Source: a bacterium (GTDB lineage: Bacteria; UBP14; UBA6098). From it: a DNA stretch of 8,051 nt. A program made the translations under genes and the position numbers. Numbering within the stretch: the first letter of the stretch is position 1; every line of letters starts with the position of its first letter. The stretch is taken from the NCBI GenBank assembly GCA_030642425.1, contig DAOWNU010000074.1:1-8051 (forward strand), written 5' to 3'. The notes under the pieces are model-generated. The model searched no databases and was not told the DNA's origin. It saw only the letters and a program-made list of their open reading frames with translations. Shown here piece by piece: positions 1-5,578 of the stretch.

Positions 1-6
1 CATATC

Positions 7-55
7 ACGATTATCGTCCTTCGGCGACGGGCGGGTCTGAGACCGCGCCCCTACG
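7..55 (+). repeat. Bipartite palindromic repeat, copy 1
   Basis: The short palindrome ACGATTATCGT (7-17) is followed, 11 nt later, by a hairpin. GGGCG (29-33) pairs with CGCCC (46-50), and GGTC (34-37) pairs with GACC (41-44), with one bulged G at 45. The unit ends in CCCCTACG (48-55). The same order of parts recurs on the opposite strand at 5043-5092. The organisation resembles REP-type intergenic palindromes; mobilisation by a transposase is only an inference. Confidence 0.55.
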
Positions 56-112
56 GGACATGAAGATTCAATTCAAAATGATCAATTAGCACTTAGCAAT
101 GCAAAATTGCCC

Positions 113-238
113 CACCACCCCACCCTCTGGATTCCGGCTTTCGCGGGAATGACAATATAGGAATAGGCGGGTTTTGACATTTGAGCTTTGACATTTGAGC
201 TTTCATCTTTAATGATACGGATTAACCGATATTTACTC
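113..238 (+). repeat. Composite intergenic repeat, copy A
   Basis: Three parts in order. First, CCACC-rich sequence and CTGGATTCCGGC (127-138) forming an imperfect hairpin with GCGGGAAT (143-150) and ending in GAATGACA. Second, two exact tandem copies of TTTGACATTTGAGC (173-200). Third, AATGATACGGATTAACCGAT followed by ATTTACTCC (from 211). The same three parts in the same order and orientation occur at 1686-1857, also just downstream of a minus-strand gene. Confidence 0.6.
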
Positions 239-260
239 CAGAACTGCTTTCTCGTTAAAA

Positions 261-281
261 ATCATCAATCACCAATCACCA
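261..281 (+). repeat. 7-bp tandem repeat touching the kinase stop codon
   Basis: ATCATCA, ATCACCA, ATCACCA are three consecutive heptads (one substitution in the first), followed by ATTA, which contains the TAA stop of the histidine kinase read on the minus strand. The repeat may have arisen by slippage; no function is suggested. Confidence 0.6.
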
Positions 282-282
282 A

Positions 283-1557
283 TTACTTTCTCGGGAGCGA
301 AACGGTAAAAGTCGTTCCCTCGCCGACCTTGCTCTCGACCCTAATACTCCCCCCGTGATCCATCGCAATCCTTCTGACAATAGCAAGCCCCACGCCGGTT
401 CCCTCCTCTTTCGAGGTCACATAAGGCTCGAAAACCTCTTCGAGGTCCTTCTTTTCTATTCCGCAGCCGGTGTCGGATATCGAAACGTGCACTCTTCTTG
501 TGGTTTTCCACGCCGAGATAGTGATTTTCCCGCCGGTTTGGGTCGCGTCGCGGGCGTTGAGGAGCAGGTTCAGGAACAACTGGCGCAGTTGCTCATTGTC
601 ACCGTGGATAGTCGGAAGGTCTCCGGGGAGTTCGAGTTTCAGATGAATGCCCGCGCGTTCGACCTCCGGGCCGAAAAACTCGGCGATTTTTGTCAGGAAT
701 TCGCCGGGAGCTATATGTTTCATCGACAGCTTCGGCGGCCGGGCGAATCTGAGGAAACTTGTCAGGATACCGTCGAGGCGAATAACCTCGTTGCGGACCC
801 TGCGTATTTTCTTTTTTATTTTCTCATCCGGGCTGCCCATCTGCTCGTCGAGAAGCTGGATATTCATGTTTATTGTGTTGAGCGGATTGCGTATCTCGTG
901 GGCAAGGCTGCCGGCTATCTCGCCGAGATACACAAGGCGGCTCTGTCGCTCCATTTCCCCCCGAAGAACCTTTACCCTTTGGAGCATAACGACCGAATAT
1001 GTTATCGCGATAGAGATGAGTCCTAGGGCTAATGCGAAAAGGAGCCTGAGCATATCGCCCGCCCTGTCGGTAACATTGGCAAGCTCCGGGGTCAATCCTT
1101 CCTGTGGAATTCCGGCGTGGAGCGTTCTTCTCCCCGGCATTCCGACAACCACGTCATAGACCGGTATTCTGAAGCCCGGCCCCAAAAGAACACGGGGGAT
1201 TATCCCCGTCTCGCCGAATTCCGAAAAGCTCTTGGCCTCTTTCAGGCCCATATTGAAAACCACGCCCCCGTCTTTGTCCGCGGCCACGATATAAATGAAC
1301 CCGTATTTTTCCATCGTCATGCTGATTCTTGCGCGGTCGGTCGGCGAGATAAAGCCCTCACCGAGGCGGTTCGAGATAAGTTTGCCCATCTCGCGCGTGT
1401 CGGTAAGGGCGTCCGCGAGCGTGGCCTCGAGGAGCGTGTTCGAGAAATCCGCGAGAAATAATCTGCTGATAGCGTATGCCGCTCCGACAACCAGGATAAA
1501 TATCAGCACGGATATAAGTGTCAGCGCGACGAATTTTTTTCGATCCGATCTTCTCAT
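283..1557 (-). CDS. Membrane sensor histidine kinase, NtrB/ZraS-like (HPK4 type)
   Basis: A 424-residue two-component sensor kinase that would autophosphorylate on a histidine and pass the phosphate to a response regulator not present here. A membrane helix at about residues 9-35 and a second at about 170-192 enclose a roughly 135-residue extracytoplasmic sensor region, Cache/PAS-like in feel (FIYIVAADKDGGVVF, 87-101), but not firmly assignable. No clear HAMP domain follows; a short linker leads to the H-box HEIRNPLN with phospho-acceptor His220. The ATPase domain has the N-box NLLLNARDA (Asn334 expected to bind Mg), G1 DTGCGI (362-367), F-box FEPYVTSK (376-383) and G2 GTGVGL (386-391), all intact, so it should be active. 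This H-box style belongs to kinases that usually partner NtrC-type sigma-54 regulators (family knowledge). The ATG at 1557 is the only start that keeps the first helix; the next Met is residue 80. I see no convincing Shine-Dalgarno. The ligand is unknown. Confidence 0.93.
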   Translation of the reverse strand: MRRSDRKKFVALTLISVLIFILVVGAAYAISRLFLADFSNTLLEATLADALTDTREMGKLISNRLGEGFISPTDRARISMTMEKYGFIYIVAADKDGGVVFNMGLKEAKSFSEFGETGIIPRVLLGPGFRIPVYDVVVGMPGRRTLHAGIPQEGLTPELANVTDRAGDMLRLLFALALGLISIAITYSVVMLQRVKVLRGEMERQSRLVYLGEIAGSLAHEIRNPLNTINMNIQLLDEQMGSPDEKIKKKIRRVRNEVIRLDGILTSFLRFARPPKLSMKHIAPGEFLTKIAEFFGPEVERAGIHLKLELPGDLPTIHGDNEQLRQLFLNLLLNARDATQTGGKITISAWKTTRRVHVSISDTGCGIEKKDLEEVFEPYVTSKEEGTGVGLAIVRRIAMDHGGSIRVESKVGEGTTFTVSLPRK

Positions 1558-1890
1558 TTCACTGCTGTTCCAATAAACATAATTTTAAACCCAATAAAAT
1601 CAAATATAAAAGCTACATATCAAAATTCAAAATGCCCGGCTCGTATCTATAAATTGATATTTTGGACATTTTGATTTTTGATTTTCCCCCACCACTGGAT
1701 TCCGGCCTTCGCCGGAATGACAGGAAAATGCGGAATGACAGATTAAGTGTGGGGCATATTTTGACATTTGAGTTTTGGATTTGATTTGACATTTGACATT
1801 TGAGCTTTGACATTTTATTTATTGTTTCAATGAACCGGATTTACTAATATTTCCTTCATTGCTTTTCAGGTATAAATCAGCACTCTCCAT
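1558..1890. other. Spacer between transporter and kinase genes; repeats, no gene
   Basis: AT-rich sequence (1558-1640) that must carry the kinase promoter; only a weak candidate is visible on the minus strand (TTGATT, 16 nt, TATGTT, with the last box at 1576-1581). This is followed by low-complexity GACATTTTGATTTTTGATTTT-like sequence (about 1660-1685) and the composite repeat copy B (1686-1857). The remaining 30 nt before the transporter stop contain nothing recognisable, and I see no intrinsic terminator. Confidence 0.55.
1686..1857 (+). repeat. Composite intergenic repeat, copy B
   Basis: Same plan as 113-238. CCCCCACCACTGG leads into a perfect hairpin: ATTCCGGC (1699-1706), loop CTTC, GCCGGAAT (1711-1718), ending GACAG. 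A partial second GGAATGACA lies at 1732-1740. Then come degenerate tandem units of TTTGACATTTGAGC (about 1759-1815), and AATGAACCGGATTTAC with AATATTTCC (from 1829). The tandem block is longer and more decayed than in copy A. The hairpin lacks a T-run on either strand, so it is a repeat rather than a terminator. Confidence 0.6.
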
Positions 1891-3513
1891 TTATACATTC
1901 CCCAGAATTGCATAGGCGATATAAGAGACGTGGATGGCGATTCTCGACAGGTCGGCCATCAGATCGAGGTGGATCGCGCTTGTTTCGGCGGTAAATCTTG
2001 TCCCCGCGTGGAGCCTCTCGATGTGACTCCGCGTGAGTATCCTCTGGGATTCCACGAGTCCCTTGGTCTCCTCGATAATATTCCGGGCCAGTTCCTTATC
2101 GCGCAGGGGGATGGCGTCGAGTCCCGTGCGAACGAGGGTTCTGACCTTTCCGTGGAATTCCGTTATCTCTTTCCAGCCTTCGTCGGAGAAGTAGTAGCCC
2201 TTATCCAGGCGCTTCTCGACGTGCCGCGCGATATCTTTGCTGATGACGTCGGCGATATGCTCCAGTTCGAGGGCGAATGTGAGCAACTGCAGCTCCGTGA
2301 CGGACTCGTCTTCGGACAGTTCCGATTCGGTGAGTTTCGTCAGATACTGCACGACTGCATTGTGGAGTTCGTCCACCTTATCGTCGCGATTAACGATTTC
2401 TTCCAGCAGCTGCCGGTCGCTATTTTTTAGGGCTGTGAGGATATCGTCCAGCATCGACAGCACGATGTCGCCTTCCCGAAGGACTTCTCTCGCGGCGCTG
2501 CCCAGCGCAACAGGCGGATTGGACAGCGCGTTTGGAACGATATAGATCGGGCCGAAGGCCTCTTTTTCGGAAGTGTCCGGAACGATCCTTTTCGTAATTT
2601 TTGTGAGCAGACCGGAGAAGGGGAGAAAAACGATTGTGCCGGTGAGGGCGAACATCGTATGAAGGTGCGCGATTTGTCTTGCGGGCGAGTCGGAAAGGAA
2701 GACGGCGATATCGGAATAGTATTTTGCGAGGGCCAGAACGATTATTCCCGCGGCAAATCTGGATTGAAGTTCCGCCATGGCTATTCTATGTCCGGCGGGT
2801 TTGCCGCCGGAGGCTCCGAGAAACGCGATACCGCAGCTTCCGATATTCGCACCAACAATAAATGGTATTGCGGATTGAACATCGAGCATGCCGTTGAACG
2901 CGAGTGTTAGAAGCAGACCGAGCATCGCCGCGCTGGACTGGAAAAGCATTGTTAAAATGGCCGCGAGAACGGCCGCAAAAAGGGGCGTGCGACGGAAAAA
3001 ATCGATAGCCGCCGGAAAGAAATCTTCATTAACGAGGGGGGCTGTTCCTATTGAAAGGAGGTTCATCCCCAGAAAAACAAGCCCGAAAGCGAATAATGCC
3101 TTACCGGCTTCGGCGCCACGTCCTTTCGCCGTGCGGCCGATAATGAACCCCACGACCAGCATCGCCGGCGCCCATTCGTGGATTCTGAAGGCGAGCAGCT
3201 GCACTGTCAGTGTCGAACCGACGCCCGCGCCGAGCATAATATTTATCGCTTCGTGAAGCGCGAGAAGGCCCGTGTTCGAGAATGCCACGAGCATGAGCAT
3301 CACAGCGCCGGAAGATTGCAGCGAAAGGGCGATTATCAGACCGAGAAGAAACCCGCGAAGTTTGCTTGTTGTAAGCTGCGTGATTATTAGTTTCAGGCTT
3401 GCGCCCGCGAGGTCTTCGAGCGATTTTGTTACTCTTTTTATCCCGAAAAGGAATAGCGACACCCCGCCGAGCAGCTCGAAAATCGATAATGTTATGTTCG
3501 GCTCGTTTGCCAT
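1891..3513 (-). CDS. Na+/phosphate cotransporter family protein with C-terminal PhoU-like domain
   Basis: A 540-residue inner-membrane protein of the NptA/YjbB (NaPi-II related) family, which couples phosphate movement to sodium. About nine hydrophobic segments fill residues 10-310. They contain the inverted structural repeat typical of the family: QSS at 66-68 (LQSSGA) and again at 192-194 (FQSSAA), each followed by a glycine-rich GxxxGS segment, GAGVGST (95-101) and GANIGSC (221-227). The first copy has Gly where family members usually have Asn. From about residue 335 to the end the protein is soluble, acidic and helical, with PhoU-like features (REVLREGDIV, LELEHIADVI); in other transporters this domain modulates transport. 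Length is normal for the transporter-PhoU fusion. The ATG is favoured because residues 10-30 (IFELLGGVSLFLFGIKRV) match the conserved family N-terminus. No Shine-Dalgarno precedes it, but a promoter sits exactly where a leaderless transcript would start. The transport direction (uptake or efflux) cannot be told from sequence. Confidence 0.92.
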   Translation of the reverse strand: MANEPNITLSIFELLGGVSLFLFGIKRVTKSLEDLAGASLKLIITQLTTSKLRGFLLGLIIALSLQSSGAVMLMLVAFSNTGLLALHEAINIMLGAGVGSTLTVQLLAFRIHEWAPAMLVVGFIIGRTAKGRGAEAGKALFAFGLVFLGMNLLSIGTAPLVNEDFFPAAIDFFRRTPLFAAVLAAILTMLFQSSAAMLGLLLTLAFNGMLDVQSAIPFIVGANIGSCGIAFLGASGGKPAGHRIAMAELQSRFAAGIIVLALAKYYSDIAVFLSDSPARQIAHLHTMFALTGTIVFLPFSGLLTKITKRIVPDTSEKEAFGPIYIVPNALSNPPVALGSAAREVLREGDIVLSMLDDILTALKNSDRQLLEEIVNRDDKVDELHNAVVQYLTKLTESELSEDESVTELQLLTFALELEHIADVISKDIARHVEKRLDKGYYFSDEGWKEITEFHGKVRTLVRTGLDAIPLRDKELARNIIEETKGLVESQRILTRSHIERLHAGTRFTAETSAIHLDLMADLSRIAIHVSYIAYAILGNV

Positions 3514-3519
3514 TTTGAC

Positions 3520-3548
3520 AATATACTTAAATAATTCCTATCTGGCAA
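3520..3548 (-). promoter_or_regulatory. Promoter of the Na+/phosphate transporter gene, predicting a leaderless mRNA
   Basis: Read on the minus strand: TTGCCA (3548-3543, five of six to the -35 consensus), a 17-nt spacer, then TATATT (3525-3520, five of six to the -10 consensus). Seven bases downstream of the -10 box is position 3513, the A of the ATG. This agrees with the absence of a Shine-Dalgarno before that start. Confidence 0.55.
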
Positions 3549-3567
3549 GTAATAATTTGGGCCGGGC

Positions 3568-3598
3568 GGGAAAAGGAGAAGGCGACCCGAAGGCCGCC
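3568..3598 (-). terminator. Intrinsic terminator of ackA
   Basis: On the minus strand GGCGGCC (3598-3592) and GGTCGCC (3587-3581) pair over seven base pairs (one G-U) around the TTCG loop, i.e. the very stable C(UUCG)G tetraloop hairpin. It begins about 45 nt after the ackA stop and is followed by the pyrimidine-rich TTCTCCTTTTCCC. The T-run is imperfect, which lowers certainty. Confidence 0.55.
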
Positions 3599-3642
3599 TG
3601 TAAAATGAATTTGTTGTCCGATAGATGTCTATTTGAGAATGC

Positions 3643-4857
3643 TTATTTGCTGCGCCTTTCCAGAACGATCCGTTCGGTTTCGGACGCGATAACAAGCTCC
3701 TCATCGGTCGGTATCACGATAGTTCTCACTCGCGCGGTCGGTGTGGAAATATCCATAGGGATACCGTAGGCGGCGTGGTTTTTCACCGGATCGACATCGA
3801 TACCGAGGAATTCGAGCCTTCTTACAATAATATTGCGTATCGTGTCGGAATTTTCCCCGACTCCCGCCGTGAAAACGAGCACATCGAGGCCGCCCATCGC
3901 TGCGGCGTAAGCTCCAATATATTTTTTGACCCTGTAGCAATATATCTCCATCGCCAGCAGGGCAATCTGGTTCCCTCTTTCGCCCGCGGCGAGAATATCC
4001 CTCATGTCGCTCGAGATTTTTGTAAGTCCGAGAAGACCGCTTTTTTTGTTCAGAAGAGTGTTCGTCTCCTGTGCGGTAAGGCCCTCTTTTTCCTGCAGAA
4101 ATAGTGGAATGTATGGGTCCATATCCCCACAGCGGGTTCCCATAATCAATCCTTCCAGCGGCGTGAATCCCATGGATGTATCCACCGATTTTCCGCCCTC
4201 GACAGCGGTAATCGAAGCGCCGTTGCCGAGATGTGCCGTAATTATTTTCAGGTCTTCTATCGGCCTTTTTAAAAGCTTTGCGGCCTCGTTTGCGACATAG
4301 TAATGGCTCGTTCCGTGGAAACCATAGCGGCGGATTTTGTGCTTATCATATAATTCCATTGGAACACCATACAGGAAGGCGAATTTGGGCATTGTTTGGT
4401 GGAAGGCCGTATCGAAAACACCCACTTGCGGCACTCCGGGAAGCTCTTTGGCGCATGCCTCGATACCCTTTAGATTTGCGGGATTATGCAGCGGCGCGAG
4501 TGGGATACATGCCTTGAGAGCGGCGATAGTGGCGTCGTCCAGATAACTGCTTCCGGAGAAATTCTCGCCGCCATGGACCACCCTATGGCCGATTGCCTCG
4601 ATCTCCGAGATCGAGTCCAGAACACCGTAATCCGGGTGAACTATCGCCTCGAGACCGAGTTCTATGGCTTTGGTGTGATCGATTATGCCCTCGGGGTTTA
4701 TCTCGATCTTCTCGCCATCGATAGGGCTATGTTCGAGGAGGGGATTCTCGAGGCCAATGCGTGAGACGAGTCCTTTTGCCAGAATCCCTTTTCCGGTAGT
4801 GTCCCACATTTGAAATTTTACAGAAGAACTTCCTGAATTAAGAACGAGTATTTTCAT
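3643..4857 (-). CDS. ackA: Acetate kinase
   Basis: A 404-residue cytoplasmic acetate kinase (EC 2.7.2.1) of the ASKHA sugar-kinase/Hsp70/actin fold, interconverting acetyl phosphate + ADP with acetate + ATP. Both family signatures are present: VLNSGSSSVK at residues 5-14 and AIGHRVVHGG at 88-97. Expected catalytic residues are visible: Asn7, Arg92, Asp149 (FDTAFH), His181 in HGTSHYYV, Arg242 in GTRCGDMDP and Glu386/387 in TDEEL. The nucleotide-binding glycines lie in HLGNGAS (209-215) and FTAGVGENS (329-337). Length is typical and nothing is missing. The ATG at 4857 is preceded by GAAGGAAG, a good Shine-Dalgarno at normal spacing, and translation enters the first signature at once. A consensus-like promoter lies about 70 nt upstream and a UUCG hairpin terminator about 45 nt after the stop, so it looks monocistronic. 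The usual partner, phosphotransacetylase (pta), is not adjacent. A substrate-level phosphorylation role in a fermenter is an inference. Confidence 0.98.
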   Translation of the reverse strand: MKILVLNSGSSSVKFQMWDTTGKGILAKGLVSRIGLENPLLEHSPIDGEKIEINPEGIIDHTKAIELGLEAIVHPDYGVLDSISEIEAIGHRVVHGGENFSGSSYLDDATIAALKACIPLAPLHNPANLKGIEACAKELPGVPQVGVFDTAFHQTMPKFAFLYGVPMELYDKHKIRRYGFHGTSHYYVANEAAKLLKRPIEDLKIITAHLGNGASITAVEGGKSVDTSMGFTPLEGLIMGTRCGDMDPYIPLFLQEKEGLTAQETNTLLNKKSGLLGLTKISSDMRDILAAGERGNQIALLAMEIYCYRVKKYIGAYAAAMGGLDVLVFTAGVGENSDTIRNIIVRRLEFLGIDVDPVKNHAAYGIPMDISTPTARVRTIVIPTDEELVIASETERIVLERRSK

Positions 4858-4925
4858 AACTTCCTTCGAGAGATGGTTCAGTTAGAAATTAGTTTTCCGG
4901 TCTTTTTGACCTAAAATAATTGTTG

Positions 4926-4953
4926 ATTATAGTTTTATTTATCGTTTTAGCAA
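4926..4953 (-). promoter_or_regulatory. Promoter of ackA
   Basis: On the minus strand: TTGCTA (4953-4948), a 16-nt spacer, then a perfect TATAAT (4931-4926). The predicted start near 4919 gives a 5' leader of about 62 nt. The leader begins with a small hairpin, GGTC (4911-4908), five A, GACC (4902-4899), before the GAAGGAAG ribosome site. Confidence 0.55.
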
Positions 4954-5042
4954 TCTTTTTTTTAATTCCAATCCGCTTTTTACCCCCCACCGTGCCGATG
5001 TCACGCTATTTGCGAACCTATTTTTATAGCTCTTTTCCGTTT

Positions 5043-5092
5043 CGTAGGGGTCAACCGTTGGTTGACCCGTTTTGTGGATATACGATAATCGT
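5043..5092 (-). repeat. Bipartite palindromic repeat, copy 2 (inverted relative to copy 1)
   Basis: On the minus strand: ACGATTATCGT (5092-5082), 13 nt, then a perfect 9-bp hairpin, GGGTCAACC (5068-5060) and GGTTGACCC (5056-5048) around a 3-nt loop, ending in CCCCTACG (5050-5043). The parts and their order equal copy 1 at 7-55, while the hairpin arms differ but stay self-complementary. Confidence 0.6.
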
Positions 5093-5134
5093 CGGTTTCA
5101 ATACGCGGGCGACCCACCGGTTATTGTCTCAAAA

Positions 5135-5235
5135 CCCCTCACCCGGATCGACTTAGTCGATCCACCCTCTCCCGAAGGGAGAGGGTTAATTCCCCTTTCT
5201 CCTTGGGGAGAAAGGGGTTAGGGGATAGAGGGGGC
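5135..5235. repeat. Cluster of three adjacent perfect hairpins with G/C-run flanks
   Basis: First, GGATCGACT (5145-5153), one T, AGTCGATCC (5155-5163). Second, CCCTCTCCC (5165-5173), loop GAA, GGGAGAGGG (5177-5185). Third, CCCCTTTCTCC (5192-5202), 4-nt loop, GGAGAAAGGGG (5207-5217). ACCCCTCACCC on the left and GGGGTTAGGGG on the right flank them and could pair in turn, making a multi-branched fold. No T-run follows. It looks like a dispersed intergenic repeat of the CCCTCTCCC type known from many bacteria. Confidence 0.6.
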
Positions 5236-5333
5236 AAATACCGGATAATCATAATTCGCAATATATTATGCAAAACCTGAGTTTTAAGACAGCTTTCACC
5301 GGATCGCCTCTCGGCACAATATCTTCTATAATC

Positions 5334-5359
5334 CGTAGGGGTTTGACGGTGACATACCC
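5334..5359 (+). repeat. Possible decayed third copy of the CGTAGGGG palindromic repeat
   Basis: CGTAGGGG (5334-5341) followed by TTTGACGGTGACATACCCG. It has the same leading octamer as copies 1 and 2 and a closing CCCG, but only a poor hairpin and no ACGATTATCGT partner. Weakly supported. Confidence 0.3.
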
Positions 5360-5483
5360 GTAACCGGCACGTCGTCGCCGAGCAACATTCTTTTCTTATT
5401 CTCTTAGACAAAATTACTCCTCATATTCTAAAACAAGGTGGATACCATGTCCCTTTACCCGACATAATTAGCAAAGATAAATA

Positions 5484-5512
5484 TTGACAATTGCATATAA
5501 ACATCATATTTT
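5484..5512 (+). promoter_or_regulatory. Promoter of the secreted vWA/cohesin-like protein gene
   Basis: A perfect TTGACA (5484-5489), 17-nt spacer, then TATTTT (5507-5512, four of six). The predicted start near 5519 gives a leader of about 57 nt. The leader contains a perfect AT palindrome, AAATAATATTATTT (5549-5562), that ends 2 nt before the ribosome site. Confidence 0.5.
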
Positions 5513-5564
5513 TATTAAGATGAAGGATTGTGTGTTAATTTGAAAGTCAAATAATATTATTTAA

Positions 5565-5578
5565 AGGGAGGTATTGTG
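5565..5578 (+). promoter_or_regulatory. Shine-Dalgarno deciding a GTG start
   Basis: AGGGAGG (5565-5571), four bases, then GTG at 5576. The spacing is slightly tight. It fixes the start: the codons that follow encode a signal peptide, and there is no ATG until residue 32, well past the cleavage site. An overlapping TTG at 5574 is in another frame. Confidence 0.7.

Larger units (their letters stand above)
1..282. other. Repeat-rich spacer downstream of the histidine kinase
   Basis: No gene is supported in this stretch. It is a chain of short repeats, listed separately: bipartite palindromic element (7-55), composite GGATTCC hairpin plus TTTGACATTTGAGC tandem (113-238), and a 7-bp tandem repeat (261-281). 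No hairpin with a following T-run is visible on the minus strand, so I cannot assign a terminator to the kinase gene. Confidence 0.6.
4858..5575. other. Divergent spacer between ackA and the secreted protein gene
   Basis: 718 nt with no supportable gene. Left end: ackA leader and promoter in AT-rich DNA (4858-4960). Middle: palindromic repeats (5043-5092, 5135-5235) and a CGTAGGGG remnant (5334-5341). About 5240-5330 and 5360-5480 show nothing I can name. Right end: promoter, palindrome and ribosome site of the plus-strand gene. Confidence 0.6.

Noticed and set aside
173..200. Tandem 14-mers considered as a CRISPR or iteron array
   Set aside because: The two units are directly adjacent without spacers, there are only two exact copies, and there are no cas or replication genes. 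A simple tandem repeat fits better.
355..1159. Plus-strand reading frames of 223 and 170 codons
   Set aside because: Both are antisense to the conserved catalytic half of the histidine kinase, where every family motif is intact, and neither resembles a protein family.
1699..1718. Perfect 8-bp hairpin considered as the transporter terminator
   Set aside because: It lies about 170 nt past the stop, has no T-run on the minus strand, and recurs at 131-150 as part of a dispersed repeat.
1613..1813. 66-codon minus-strand frame
   Set aside because: Made entirely of the composite repeat. Its FRRRPESS and KCQMSNQ stretches are the familiar false translations of GGATTCCGGC hairpins and TTTGACATTTGAG repeats.
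283..4857. The three minus-strand genes as one operon
   Set aside because: Gaps are 129 and 377 minus-strand-spacer scale (3514-3642, 1558-1890 being 129 and 333 nt), a terminator hairpin follows ackA, and the transporter has its own promoter.
4920..5156. 78-codon plus-strand frame with a hydrophobic N-terminus, considered as a small membrane protein
   Set aside because: It starts at TTG without a ribosome site inside the ackA promoter. The hydrophobic stretch is a by-product of T-rich DNA, and the C-terminus is encoded by palindromic repeats.
5139..5411. 90-codon minus-strand frame
   Set aside because: Its C-terminal third (NPFLPKEKGELTLSLRER) is a translation of the triple hairpin repeat; the rest has no ribosome site or similarity to known proteins.
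4858..5575. Search for tRNA, riboswitch or small RNA genes in the large spacer
   Set aside because: No cloverleaf, no conserved riboswitch core and no terminated transcript unit could be recognised; only palindromic repeats and promoters.
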